The notes under the pieces are model-generated. The model did not search any database. It was not told the origin of the DNA and saw only the letters and a program-made list of their open reading frames with translations. From NCBI RefSeq assembly GCF_001550135.1, contig NZ_LRUE01000014.1, positions 1 to 64,000 on the forward strand: a DNA stretch of 64,000 bases. Direction: 5' to 3'. Numbering within the stretch: position 1 is the stretch's first letter; every line of letters starts with the position of its first letter. Origin of the DNA: Pseudoalteromonas shioyasakiensis (GTDB taxonomy: Bacteria; Pseudomonadota; Gammaproteobacteria; Enterobacterales; Alteromonadaceae). Position numbers and translations under genes: made by a program. This document shows, piece by piece, positions 1 through 9,071 of the stretch.

Positions 1-217
1 ACAACGCCAAACGCGTTTTATGACAGCGTAACGACAGAAGTTAAGTTACTAAAGTAGATTTTACGAAGCTGTAAGCCATAAGCTTTAAGCTGTAAGAAAG
101 TATCAGATTTCCAGATTTATGTAGGGTGAACCGCAACGCTTAACGCGAAATCAGTTCACCTTGCGCAAAGGACTCGTAAGCGCTACGCGCTTTGTCGAGA
201 ATCCTTTCCACGCCTTT
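1..217 (+). other. probable 23S-5S rRNA spacer
   Basis: Lies directly upstream of the 5S rRNA; the first bases resemble sequence just after a 23S 3' end, but no recognisable 23S is inside the window. It contains a direct repeat of AAGCTGTAAG (66-75 and 87-96), an inverted repeat GGTGAAC/GTTCACC (125-131 and 154-160), and a longer hairpin at 168-206 (AAGGA-CTCG pairing with CGAG-TCCTT). That hairpin could be an RNase III processing stem in the precursor. Assignment as spacer is inferred from position. Confidence 0.5.
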
Positions 218-335
218 TGCTTGGTGACAATAGCGTTTTGGACCCACCTGACCCCATGCCGAACTCAGTAGTGAAACGAAACAGCGCCGATGATAGTGTA
301 GCAGCTGCTATGTGAAAGTAGGTCATCGCCAGGCT
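218..335 (+). rRNA. rrf: 5S ribosomal RNA
   Basis: About 118 nt with the conserved 5S core (CCCACCTGACCCCATGCCGA at 242-261, then AACTCAGTAGTGAAAC). The 5' end TGCTTGG pairs with the 3' end CCAGGC to close the molecule. A rho-independent terminator follows at once, so this is the last gene of an rRNA operon whose 16S and 23S lie left of the window. The ends are estimated from helix closure and may be off by one or two bases. Confidence 0.95.
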
Positions 336-346
336 CCAAATAAGAG

Positions 347-377
347 AAAGCCCGATTCGAAAGAGTCGGGCTTTTTT
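347..377 (+). terminator. rho-independent terminator of the rRNA operon
   Basis: Stem AAGCCCGA / TCGGGCTT followed by a T run, about 12 nt after the 5S 3' end. Confidence 0.9.
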
Positions 378-464
378 GTGTTTGAAGCTGTCAGCTTTCA
401 GCCGTCAGACGTCAGTTGAAATGTGGGGTTGTCCTGTACAGAGACTCCCTCAGCAACAACCCCC

Positions 465-530
465 GTAGGAGGCACTTCAGTGCCGAATCTAGACCATAAC
501 AAACACATTCACGGCTAAAGCCATTCCTAC
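465..530. repeat. REP/BIME-like double palindrome
   Basis: Two arms face each other: GTAGGAGGCACTTCAGTGCC at 465-484 and a second containing ACGGCTAAAGCCATTCCTAC (511-530). The outer ends GTAGGA/TCCTAC are mutually inverted, and each arm has its own short stem (GGCACT/AGTGCC and GGCT/AGCC). This is the architecture of interspersed BIME-type elements of gammaproteobacteria. Copies elsewhere in the genome cannot be checked here. Confidence 0.6.
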
Positions 531-541
531 AAGGACACTTT

Positions 542-567
542 GCCTAGAGCCTAGAGCCTAGAGCCTA
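542..567. repeat. heptamer tandem repeat (GCCTAGA)
   Basis: The unit GCCTAGA occurs three times in perfect tandem (542-562) and then partly as GCCTA (563-567). A related 7-bp tandem repeat, GCACCTA/T, is present at 41462-41489. Confidence 0.8.
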
Positions 568-648
568 ATTGCATAGGAAGACGCAGCAACAAACACCCAC
601 ACCGCGCGGCTGATAGCTGACGGCTTAAAGCTGATAGCTCTGTGATGT

Positions 649-680
649 GTTGGGTTTCGCTTCGTTCTACCCAACCTACG
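649..680. repeat. REP-like palindrome (GTTGGGT...ACCCAAC)
   Basis: Perfect 7-bp inverted repeat GTTGGGT (649-655) / ACCCAAC (669-675) around a TTCGCTTCGTT-type loop, followed by CTACG. Palindromes of this wording are common interspersed elements in proteobacterial intergenic DNA. Confidence 0.55.
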
Positions 681-685
681 CCAGA

Positions 686-775
686 CTTGCAAACTTTACT
701 CTTGCTAACTTTCCCCTTGCTAACTCGCTAACTTTACTCTCGCTAGCTCGTAACTCACGAACTCGCTCAGCTACC
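686..775. repeat. degenerate pyrimidine-rich tandem tract
   Basis: A run of imperfect copies of CTTGCTAACTTT / CTCGCTAACTTT-like units, strongly pyrimidine-biased on the plus strand. No reading frame of interest. It resembles the pyrimidine tract next to the heptamer repeat at 41490-41530. Confidence 0.5.
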
Positions 776-852
776 GTTCATTAAATTAACTTTGCTTTGT
801 TTATGGCTTTGATTTAGGATCAAATCAGTTTAAAAGCAAGAACTAATGGCCT

Positions 853-1908
853 GTGTCTAGATTACTTATTTGTTTATTATTATTATTTTCGAGTGCTTCA
901 ACTTTCGCTGTTGAGGTGACTAATTTATATCAAGATACTCTTAAAGTTGCAGACAAATCACGTGATGCTCGTTTGGCAGCAAGCCGTGAAGCACTGCTAA
1001 ATGTGCTGGTGAAAGTGAGTGGTGATACAAGCGCAGATCAAAACCCTGTTGCTAAACAGCGCACGCGTGACATTTCAGATTACATGCTCAAATTCGAATA
1101 TGACGAAAAAGCAGATGGAAGTTTAAATCTGGTTGTTAAGTTTGAGGCAAATAAGATTAATGCATTAATCAAAGATCTTGGCTTGCCATTGTGGGGCACG
1201 CGTCGTCCTTTAGTGGCTATCTGGTTAGGCATTGAAGATAACTGGCGCCGTGAATTGGTTACTCAAGAGTCTTATCCGCAGCTTGAACAGCTTATATACG
1301 ACAAAGCTGGTCGCCGTGGTTTACCTGTGGTTGTGCCATTACTTGATTTACAAGACCGCGCTATTGTTGGTATCCCAGAAGTGTGGGGTAATTTCTCAGA
1401 ACCCGTAGAGCGTGCATCGAGTCGTTATAGTGCAGAGCGCAGTATTACTGCAAGAATGTACCAACAAGCTGATTCAGAAACCTGGATCCTAGATTGGCGT
1501 TTCACTAATGCAGAATTATTTGATACCAATCGTTTGATGGGTGATAAGCAGCAAATTGTTGCAGATATGATTGACAGTTTAGCAGGTGGTTTAGCAGCAG
1601 AATATGCCATTGATCCAACAATGATTGGCCAACTTGCGACAGCAACCTTCTATCTTAAAGGTATCAATAACTTTGTTGATATTGAATTTGCTAAACGCCG
1701 TTTAGAGAGCTTAAGTGTTGTTACTCGCGCTGTGATATCTGTACGTACGCCTGATACCGTACAATTTATAGTTAATCACACTGGCAGCATGAATGATTTT
1801 AGAAAAGCGTTAGAACTTGATAGTGCCTTTAAAGCGTATCAGGACCCGCGTGATTTTTATCAAGTGGTCAATAAAGATGAGCTTGAATATCAGTGGCAGG
1901 GGCTTTAA
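853..1908 (+). CDS. DUF2066 domain-containing secreted protein
   Basis: A 351-residue protein with an N-terminal signal peptide (basic start, Leu-rich core, likely cleavage after STFA near residue 19), so it should be exported to the periplasm or envelope. The body matches the DUF2066 family (motifs such as RLAASREALLNVLVKVSG and PLWGTRRPLVAIWLG), whose biochemical role is unknown. The start is GTG: an ATG eight bases upstream (845) meets a stop after four codons. The 3' end overlaps the region upstream of hda, so the two are probably co-transcribed. A short dyad TTGAT-N5-ATCAA lies at 809-823, upstream of the start. Confidence 0.85.
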   Translation: MSRLLICLLLLFSSASTFAVEVTNLYQDTLKVADKSRDARLAASREALLNVLVKVSGDTSADQNPVAKQRTRDISDYMLKFEYDEKADGSLNLVVKFEANKINALIKDLGLPLWGTRRPLVAIWLGIEDNWRRELVTQESYPQLEQLIYDKAGRRGLPVVVPLLDLQDRAIVGIPEVWGNFSEPVERASSRYSAERSITARMYQQADSETWILDWRFTNAELFDTNRLMGDKQQIVADMIDSLAGGLAAEYAIDPTMIGQLATATFYLKGINNFVDIEFAKRRLESLSVVTRAVISVRTPDTVQFIVNHTGSMNDFRKALELDSAFKAYQDPRDFYQVVNKDELEYQWQGL

Positions 1909-1925
1909 TCGAAGTGCAAGAACCA

Positions 1926-2618
1926 ATGCAAATGGCATTGCCAGTTACTTTGCCTGATGATGAAACATTTACTTCTTATTTTGGTGGCGAAAACTCTCTT
2001 GAAGTGAGTCACCTTAAAGATGCGTTCACAAAGCTCAGTAATAAATTTCAATATACCTACTTATGCGGTTTAGGTGATTCTGGTAAATCCCACCTATTGT
2101 ACGCGACCTGTATTCATGCCCAAGAGCGCGGTTTATCAACCATGTTACTTTCAATGCGTGAAGTGATTGATTATGGTCCTGTTGTGCTTGAAGGTCTGGA
2201 AAATCTTGATGTGTTATGTATCGATGACGTGCACTTAGTGGCAGGCAACGATGCATGGGAGAAAGGATTATTTAACTTTTTTAATCGCTTTAATGAGCCG
2301 GGCAAATACCTTGTGGTTACAGCTGATTTATTACCTGACATGCTGCATATCAATCTTCCTGATTTAGTATCGCGTTTGAAGTGGGGCACAACATTACAAA
2401 TTCGCTCTATGAGCGATGATGATAAAGCGGAAGCCCTCGTACGCCGTGCTCATATGCGCGGCCTTGAACTAACTGATGAATGTGCGCGCTTTTTATTAAC
2501 GCGATTAAGCCGTGATATGCGTGCATTATTAGACGTTTTAGACAAACTTGACCATGCCTCAATGGCTGCACAAAGAAAATTAACAATTCCTTTTATAAAA
2601 TCAACGTTAAAGCTTTAG
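1926..2618 (+). CDS. hda: DnaA regulatory inactivator Hda
   Basis: AAA+ protein of 230 residues homologous to Hda, which with the DNA-loaded beta clamp stimulates ATP hydrolysis by DnaA and so prevents re-initiation. The N-terminus carries a clamp-binding motif (QMALPV), followed by PDDETF, a Walker A-like GDSGKSH and Walker B CIDDVH. The C-terminus RKLTIPFIK is very like E. coli Hda. I chose ATG 1926 rather than the in-frame GTG at 1893, because it puts the clamp motif at the extreme N-terminus as in the family; the GTG start would lie inside the preceding gene. Function is firm; the start is likely. Confidence 0.93.
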   Translation: MQMALPVTLPDDETFTSYFGGENSLEVSHLKDAFTKLSNKFQYTYLCGLGDSGKSHLLYATCIHAQERGLSTMLLSMREVIDYGPVVLEGLENLDVLCIDDVHLVAGNDAWEKGLFNFFNRFNEPGKYLVVTADLLPDMLHINLPDLVSRLKWGTTLQIRSMSDDDKAEALVRRAHMRGLELTDECARFLLTRLSRDMRALLDVLDKLDHASMAAQRKLTIPFIKSTLKL

Positions 2619-2680
2619 TAGGGCTAGAATCTAGTCCTTGCTTTCAGTTATCATTAGCTATTACAAAAATCCTTCTGTGA

Positions 2681-3676
<996 letters not shown>

Positions 3677-3691
3677 GAGTGAAGATATAAA

Positions 3692-6079
3692 ATGAAATTT
3701 AGTGAAAAGTGGTTAAGAGAGTGGGTTAACCCAGCAATCGACACACAGGCTCTTTCGGAACAGTTATCAATGGCTGGTCTTGAAGTTGACGGTGTTGAGC
3801 CTGCAGCAGCAGAGTTCACAGGCGTTGTTGTTGGTGAAGTGGTTGAGTGTGGTCAACACCCTGATGCTGATAAATTACGTGTAACTAAAGTAAACGTAGG
3901 TGGTGATGAGCTACTTGATATCGTGTGTGGTGCACCTAACTGTCGTCAAGGTTTGAAAGTAGCTGTTGCGACAGTTGGCGCTGTATTACCTGGCGACTTC
4001 AAAATTAAAAAAGCCAAACTTCGTGGTCAACCTTCACACGGTATGCTGTGCGCATTCGTTGAGTTAGGTATCAGCGAGGAAGGTGATGGCATCATGGAAT
4101 TACCAAGTGATGCACCAATCGGTACTGATTTACGTGAGTACTTAAGCCTAGACGACAACATTATTGATGTTGACTTAACACCTAACCGCGGTGATTGCCT
4201 AGGTATTAAAGGTTTAGCGCGTGAAGTAGGCGTACTTAACAGTGTTGATGTAAACACACTTGAAATCGCACCAGTTGCTGCAACGATTGATGACAAAGTA
4301 TCGATTGAGCTTGTGAATGATGAAGCGTGTCCTCGTTATTTAGGTCGTGTAATTAAAGGTATCAACCTTGATGCAGAAACACCTCTTTGGATGGTAGAGA
4401 AGCTTCGTCGCAGTGGTATTCGCTCAATTGACCCTGTTGTTGATGTAACAAACTACGTGTTATTAGAGCTAGGTCACCCAATGCACGCATTTGATTTAAA
4501 TGCGATTGAAGGTGGTATTAAAGTACGTAGCGCAAACGCGGGTGAAGAGTTAGTTCTGTTAGATGGCAACACAGCTAAACTAAACGAGTCTACGCTTGTT
4601 ATTGCTGATCACAACAAAGCGCTTGCTATTGCAGGTATTTTTGGTGGTGAAAAATCAGGTGTAACTGAAGCAACATCAGATATTTTATTAGAAAGTGCGT
4701 TCTTTAATCCTGTCGCTATTGCTGGTCAAGCACGTAGCTACGGTTTACACACTGATGCGTCACACCGTTACGAGCGTGGTGTCGATTTTGCACTGCAAAA
4801 AGATGCAATGGAACGTGCGACAGCATTACTTCTTGAGATTGTTGGCGGTGATGCAGGCCCAGTTGTTGAAGCAGTCGCAACTGACAAGTTACCAAAAGTA
4901 ACAGAAGTGCGTTTACGTCGTGAGCGTTTAGACCGTGTAATTGGCCACCACATTGATGATGCAAAAGTAACTGACATCCTAACGCGTTTAGGTTTAGACG
5001 TGAAAATTGTTGATGGTGTATGGAGTGCTGACGTACCTAGCTATCGCTTTGATATTCGTATTGAAGAAGATTTAATTGAAGAAGTTGCGCGTGTTTACGG
5101 CTATAACAGCATTCCTAACGTTGCACCAACTGCTAAATTAAAAATGACTAACCATGACGAGTCACATGTTGCGGTAACTAAATTCCGCAATACGCTTGTT
5201 ACTCGTGGTTACCAAGAAGCAATTACGTACAGCTTCGTTGATCCAAAAGCACAAGCAATTTTACACCCGCAAAGTGATGCGCTTGTATTGCCACACCCAA
5301 TTTCGGTTGAAATGTCGGCAATGCGCGTGAGCTTGATGCCGGGTCTATTAGCGTCTCTAGTTTATAATCAAAACCGTCAGCAACCACGTGTACGTTTATT
5401 TGAGCACGGCTTAAAATTCTTACGTGACGAAAATGCTGAAAACGGTGTAAACCAAGTTGCTGTCATTGGTGGTGTAATCTCAGGTCTTGCACACGGTGAA
5501 CATTGGGTTCAAGAAAAGCGTAGCGTTGATTTCTATGACTTAAAAGGTGATGTTGAAGCACTTTTAGCAATTAGTAACGATTCATCACGTTTTGAGATAA
5601 AAGCAGAGCAGTCTGATGGCTTACATCCAGGCCAATCAGCCGTTATTTATGTTGATGGTAAAAAAGTAGGTTTCTTTGGTGCAGTGCACCCACAGGTGCA
5701 AAAGTCACTAGATATCAACAACACAGCATTTGTGTTTGAAATCGAAATGTCTGCACTAGAAAAAAGAAAATTACCAGAAGCAGTGGCAGTGTCGAAATTC
5801 CCGTCAAACCGCCGTGATATCGCGATTTTAGTGGAAGATCACGTAAAATCTGGTGATATTTTAAATGTCATAGAAAAAGTTGGCGGAAATCAATTGGTTG
5901 ACCTAAACTTATTCGATGTGTATAAGGGCAAAGGTATTGAGCCAAATTATAAGAGTTTGGCGATTGCTCTAACACTGCAAGCGGTTGATAGAACGCTCGA
6001 AGAGAAAGATATCAATCAAGTAGTTGATAATGTGGTGGCCGCACTGGCCGAACAATTTAACGCATCGTTGAGGGACTAG
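3692..6079 (+). CDS. pheT: phenylalanyl-tRNA synthetase beta subunit
   Basis: 795-residue beta subunit of PheRS. Domains in order: EMAP/OB-fold tRNA-binding domain (about 40-150, with [12 protein letters not shown]), B3/B4 editing domain (about 210-380, with GHPMHAFD), B5 (about 400-475), a pseudo-catalytic core, and the C-terminal FDX-ACB anticodon-binding domain (about 700-795, [13 protein letters not shown]). Full length, no disruption. It lies 15 nt after pheS and 2 nt before ihfA, so the three are probably one transcript. Confidence 0.98.
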   Translation: MKFSEKWLREWVNPAIDTQALSEQLSMAGLEVDGVEPAAAEFTGVVVGEVVECGQHPDADKLRVTKVNVGGDELLDIVCGAPNCRQGLKVAVATVGAVLPGDFKIKKAKLRGQPSHGMLCAFVELGISEEGDGIMELPSDAPIGTDLREYLSLDDNIIDVDLTPNRGDCLGIKGLAREVGVLNSVDVNTLEIAPVAATIDDKVSIELVNDEACPRYLGRVIKGINLDAETPLWMVEKLRRSGIRSIDPVVDVTNYVLLELGHPMHAFDLNAIEGGIKVRSANAGEELVLLDGNTAKLNESTLVIADHNKALAIAGIFGGEKSGVTEATSDILLESAFFNPVAIAGQARSYGLHTDASHRYERGVDFALQKDAMERATALLLEIVGGDAGPVVEAVATDKLPKVTEVRLRRERLDRVIGHHIDDAKVTDILTRLGLDVKIVDGVWSADVPSYRFDIRIEEDLIEEVARVYGYNSIPNVAPTAKLKMTNHDESHVAVTKFRNTLVTRGYQEAITYSFVDPKAQAILHPQSDALVLPHPISVEMSAMRVSLMPGLLASLVYNQNRQQPRVRLFEHGLKFLRDENAENGVNQVAVIGGVISGLAHGEHWVQEKRSVDFYDLKGDVEALLAISNDSSRFEIKAEQSDGLHPGQSAVIYVDGKKVGFFGAVHPQVQKSLDINNTAFVFEIEMSALEKRKLPEAVAVSKFPSNRRDIAILVEDHVKSGDILNVIEKVGGNQLVDLNLFDVYKGKGIEPNYKSLAIALTLQAVDRTLEEKDINQVVDNVVAALAEQFNASLRD

Positions 6080-6081
6080 AT

Positions 6082-6381
6082 ATGGCGCTTACTAAAGCCG
6101 ACATAGCTGAACACCTATTTGAAAAACTCGGGATCAATAAAAAAGATGCCAAAGATTTAGTTGAAGCGTTTTTTGAAGAAATCCGCTCAGCGCTAGAAAA
6201 AGGCGAGCAGGTTAAGCTCTCTGGATTTGGTAACTTTGATCTTCGAGATAAGAAAGAACGTCCAGGCCGCAATCCGAAAACAGGTGAAGATATTCCTATT
6301 TCGGCGCGCAGAGTTGTGACTTTTAGACCAGGTCAAAAGCTAAAAACTCGTGTAGAAGTTGGCACAAGCAAAGCTAAATAA
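6082..6381 (+). CDS. ihfA: integration host factor subunit alpha
   Basis: 99-residue DNA-bending protein of the HU/IHF family. The beta-arm signature [18 protein letters not shown] and the N-terminus [16 protein letters not shown] identify IhfA rather than HU. With IhfB it forms the sequence-specific bending heterodimer used in replication, recombination and sigma-54 promoter looping; the window also holds a sigma-54 circuit at 16-19 kb. It starts 2 nt after the pheT stop and ends at a strong terminator. Confidence 0.97.
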   Translation: MALTKADIAEHLFEKLGINKKDAKDLVEAFFEEIRSALEKGEQVKLSGFGNFDLRDKKERPGRNPKTGEDIPISARRVVTFRPGQKLKTRVEVGTSKAK

Positions 6382-6383
6382 GA

Positions 6384-6410
6384 AAAGGCAGCGTTAGCTG
6401 CCTTTTTTAT
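6384..6410 (+). terminator. rho-independent terminator after ihfA
   Basis: Hairpin AAGGCAGC-GTTA-GCTGCCTT followed by TTTT, 3 nt after the ihfA stop. Confidence 0.92.
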
Positions 6411-6445
6411 TTGTCTGAGCACTGCACATTAGCGAGTTGGAATTA

Positions 6446-7252
6446 TCAAAACCCGCGTGGTGATACGAAGCTTCCTTCTTGGATACTGTCGTAGGTTTTT
6501 TGTGCTAAATCATCTAAGCTGTCTAGGCTTTTGCCTGCGGCAGCGAGTTGATGCTCAATAGGTAAAATATCGACATCTTCATACCCTGATAATTGTGCTA
6601 CACGTGCAAAGGTGTAGGCATGCTTATACTTTTCGTGTTTGTAGAATAAGCTCACAAGAGTAGGGTAGATCTCAGGATTGGGTGTTTCACCTGCTTTATT
6701 TAACTCTAGCGTTTTGTAAAGCAAATCAATGGTTTTTTCATCATCAAACTTCACGTAGTAGCTTGCTAAGAAAAACTGCATTTCGGCATCTTCAGTCACC
6801 CGTTTATCTTGCTTTTCTTCCAGGGCGAGTAATTTAGTTAACGCAGATTGGTCGTTATTACGCGACCAATGGTAATACAACAAGCCTGGGTGGTCAGTAT
6901 TTTTGGTATCTTGAAAAATTCGTGTCATTTCTTTGATACTTGTTAAATGACCCTCAACACGAGACGTGGTTTTTTCTTTTAGTTTTATATGCTCAATCTT
7001 GGCGGCAAGCGACACACATTGATCGTATTTCTCAAAATCCTTTAATAATTGGTATTTGTTTTCATCTGTTGGTGACTTATATTCAACATAACGTTGAATG
7101 ATGACCTCGGCACGTTGCTCTTTACAGTGACTATCTTTATTTAAATCACTGCAGAAGCCAGGTGTTTCGTCGCACACTTTCGCTAGTGTAAGCGGATCTT
7201 CACAGCCTGCTAATGCCAATAAACCAAGCAACACGCTTGCTCTTAATAACAT
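6446..7252 (-). CDS. DUF2989 family lipoprotein
   Basis: 268 residues. A lipoprotein signal peptide ends in a lipobox (LLALAGC, Cys about residue 17), so it is probably anchored to a membrane on the periplasmic side. The rest is alpha-helical with TPR/Sel1-like spacing (for example FFLASYYVKFDDEKTIDLLYKTLELN) and fits the DUF2989 family; function unknown. Two Cys pairs in the first 60 residues may form disulfides. The ATG follows GAGG with good spacing. It is a lone minus-strand gene between ihfA and the divergent GAPDH gene. Confidence 0.8.
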   Translation of the reverse strand: MLLRASVLLGLLALAGCEDPLTLAKVCDETPGFCSDLNKDSHCKEQRAEVIIQRYVEYKSPTDENKYQLLKDFEKYDQCVSLAAKIEHIKLKEKTTSRVEGHLTSIKEMTRIFQDTKNTDHPGLLYYHWSRNNDQSALTKLLALEEKQDKRVTEDAEMQFFLASYYVKFDDEKTIDLLYKTLELNKAGETPNPEIYPTLVSLFYKHEKYKHAYTFARVAQLSGYEDVDILPIEHQLAAAGKSLDSLDDLAQKTYDSIQEGSFVSPRGF

Positions 7253-7355
7253 TCCTTAACCTCTACTTAATTTGTACTACTTTATTCTAGCGCAATGATT
7301 TGTTCTGTAACAGTGGAGAATCGTTCGAGTTTAAATTAGAATACCCCTGCCTGAG

Positions 7356-7388
7356 ATGTGTTGCTCTCAAATCACAACACATTTTTTA
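7356..7388 (+). promoter_or_regulatory. terminator-like hairpin in the GAPDH leader
   Basis: Perfect 8-bp stem ATGTGTTG (7356-7363) / CAACACAT (7375-7382), 11-nt loop, then six T residues, ending about 40 nt before the GAPDH start. No plus-strand gene lies just upstream that would need a terminator, so it is a candidate attenuator or protein-binding dyad. The low GC stem makes termination uncertain. Confidence 0.45.
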
Positions 7389-7426
7389 AGGCTATCCGTT
7401 CAAAATTGTTTAATTAGGTAAAAAAA

Positions 7427-8869
7427 ATGACCTCATCTCACGAGTTAGAATACACAAGCAGCTGGCAAGAACGTCAAGATTACGCAGAAAGTATGCAACC
7501 TATTATTGGTAGACTTTACCGTAATCGTGGTATCGAAATCGCTGTATATGGCCGTCCTCTCGTTAATGCCAGTACAATCGATATCATCAAAGCACACAAA
7601 ACAGTTGCTCAGTTTGAAGGTACAAAACTACGTTTACGTGAAAGCTTCCCTTTCTTAGAAGCAATTAGCAAAATGGACTTAAACTCAGCACGTATCGATA
7701 TTGGTAAACTAGCGTATGGTTATTTGTTTAACGATGCTGCGAAAGGTCGCTCAGTTGAAGAATACTTAACTGACGAACTAGCAGAAATCGCAAACTCAGA
7801 GCGCAAAGAGCCACGTGATGTTGTGTTATACGGTTTCGGTCGTATCGGTCGTTTATTAGCTCGTCTATTAATCGAAAAGTCAGGTCCTTATGCAGACCTT
7901 CGTTTACGTGCAATCGTTGTACGTGGCGGTAAAGACGGCGACTTAGAAAAGCGTGCAAGCTTACTTCGCCGTGACTCTATCCACGGTCCATTCAATGGCT
8001 CAATCACAATTGATAAAGAGCGCAATGCAATTAAAGCTAACGGTAGCTACATTCAAGTTATCTATGCTAACTCTCCTAGCGAAGTTGATTACACAGCTTA
8101 CGGCATCGAGAACGCACTTGTTGTTGATAACACAGGTATCTGGAAAGACGAAGCAGGCCTTGGCCAGCACTTAGAAGCAAAAGGCGCAGCAAAAGTATTA
8201 TTAACTGCACCAGCTAAAGGCAACATCAAAAACATCGTATACGGTGTAAACAACCAAGATATCAAATCTGAAGATAAGATTGTCTGTGCAGCAAGCTGTA
8301 CTACCAATGCTATTACCCCTACGTTAAAAGCACTTAACGATAAGTTTGGTATCAAAAACGGTCACGTTGAAACAGTTCACTCGTACACAAATGACCAAAA
8401 CTTAATTGATAACTACCACAAAGCTGAGCGTCGTGGCCGTGCTGCTGCACTTAACATGGTTATCACTTCAACAGGTGCTGCAAAAGCGGTTTCTAAAGCT
8501 TTACCTGAGCTTGAAGGTAAACTAACTGGTAACGCTATCCGTGTTCCTACGCCAAACGTATCAATGGCTATCTTGAACTTAAATCTTGAAAAAGGTACAA
8601 CTGTTGAAGAACTAAATGCGTTCTTACGTGAAACAGCACTTCATTCAGACCTTCGTGATCAAATCGATTACACAGCGTCTACTGAAATCGTATCGACTGA
8701 CTTAGTAGGTAGCCGTTACGCAGGTGTTGTTGATTCACAAGCGACAATCGTAGATGACAACCGCGTTGTACTTTACGTTTGGTACGATAATGAGTTTGGT
8801 TATAGCTGTCAGGTAGTACGCTGTATGCGTGATATGGCTGAAGTAACTTTCCCAAGCTTACCTCGCTAA
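7427..8869 (+). CDS. glyceraldehyde-3-phosphate dehydrogenase (long form)
   Basis: 480 residues, about 145 longer at the N-terminus than ordinary GAPDH. The NAD-binding start GFGRIGR is near residue 136, the catalytic Cys lies in ASCTTN, and WYDNEFGYSCQVV closes the catalytic domain. This long-form GAPDH occurs in Vibrio, Shewanella and relatives alongside a standard gap; the helical extension has no assigned role. It interconverts glyceraldehyde-3-phosphate and 1,3-bisphosphoglycerate. Whether this isoform serves glycolysis or gluconeogenesis, and its coenzyme preference, cannot be told from sequence. It is transcribed alone, with a hairpin in its leader and a terminator after it. Confidence 0.92.
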   Translation: MTSSHELEYTSSWQERQDYAESMQPIIGRLYRNRGIEIAVYGRPLVNASTIDIIKAHKTVAQFEGTKLRLRESFPFLEAISKMDLNSARIDIGKLAYGYLFNDAAKGRSVEEYLTDELAEIANSERKEPRDVVLYGFGRIGRLLARLLIEKSGPYADLRLRAIVVRGGKDGDLEKRASLLRRDSIHGPFNGSITIDKERNAIKANGSYIQVIYANSPSEVDYTAYGIENALVVDNTGIWKDEAGLGQHLEAKGAAKVLLTAPAKGNIKNIVYGVNNQDIKSEDKIVCAASCTTNAITPTLKALNDKFGIKNGHVETVHSYTNDQNLIDNYHKAERRGRAAALNMVITSTGAAKAVSKALPELEGKLTGNAIRVPTPNVSMAILNLNLEKGTTVEELNAFLRETALHSDLRDQIDYTASTEIVSTDLVGSRYAGVVDSQATIVDDNRVVLYVWYDNEFGYSCQVVRCMRDMAEVTFPSLPR

Positions 8870-8892
8870 TACCTAAGTTATAAAGAATCTAG

Positions 8893-8917
8893 AAGCCAGC
8901 ATTATGCTGGCTTTTTT
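8893..8917 (+). terminator. rho-independent terminator after GAPDH
   Basis: Stem AAGCCAGC / GCTGGCTT with ATTAT loop, followed by TTTTT, 24 nt after the stop codon. Confidence 0.93.
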
Positions 8918-9013
8918 AGTCGTGAAAGTTTTTGCAAATTTTCAGCATGTGATAGGCTGTTAAGGGTCTACACCATATTACTAACAAAACGTTCTAACTA
9001 CAGAGCGTTGACT

Positions 9014-9053
9014 TAATTCTTAACTAACAAGCGAATAGCTAAGAATTATTTTT
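9014..9053 (+). promoter_or_regulatory. AT-rich hairpin with T run before the carboxypeptidase gene
   Basis: TAATTCTTA (9014-9022) pairs perfectly with TAAGAATTA (9040-9048) and is followed by TTTTT. It sits 19 nt upstream of the start at 9072, downstream of the preceding terminator, so it belongs to the 5' leader. Low predicted stability; function unknown. Confidence 0.35.
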
Positions 9054-9071
9054 AACCAATAGGTTTATAGA

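Larger units (their letters stand above)
386..639. repeat. long inverted repeat bounding an intergenic repeat mosaic
   Basis: A 23-base segment at 386-408 (AGCTGTCAGCTTTCAGCCG...) returns in inverted orientation at 617-639 with about three mismatches. Between the arms lie a REP-like double palindrome (465-530) and a heptamer tandem repeat (542-567). The gene-free stretch from 378 to 852 otherwise shows no credible coding sequence. The AGCTTTAAGC-like wording recurs in the 23S-5S spacer and downstream of scpA (about 39384-39425). Confidence 0.6.

Noticed and set aside
809..823. FNR-box-like TTGAT...ATCAA upstream of the DUF2066 gene
   Set aside because: The half-sites are 5 nt apart (15 bp in total), whereas FNR/Crp-type FNR boxes need TTGAT-N4-ATCAA. 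Left only as a generic dyad.
4695..4977. Several overlapping ORFs inside pheT on both strands
   Set aside because: They are shadows of the well-supported pheT frame, with low-complexity, non-protein-like translations.
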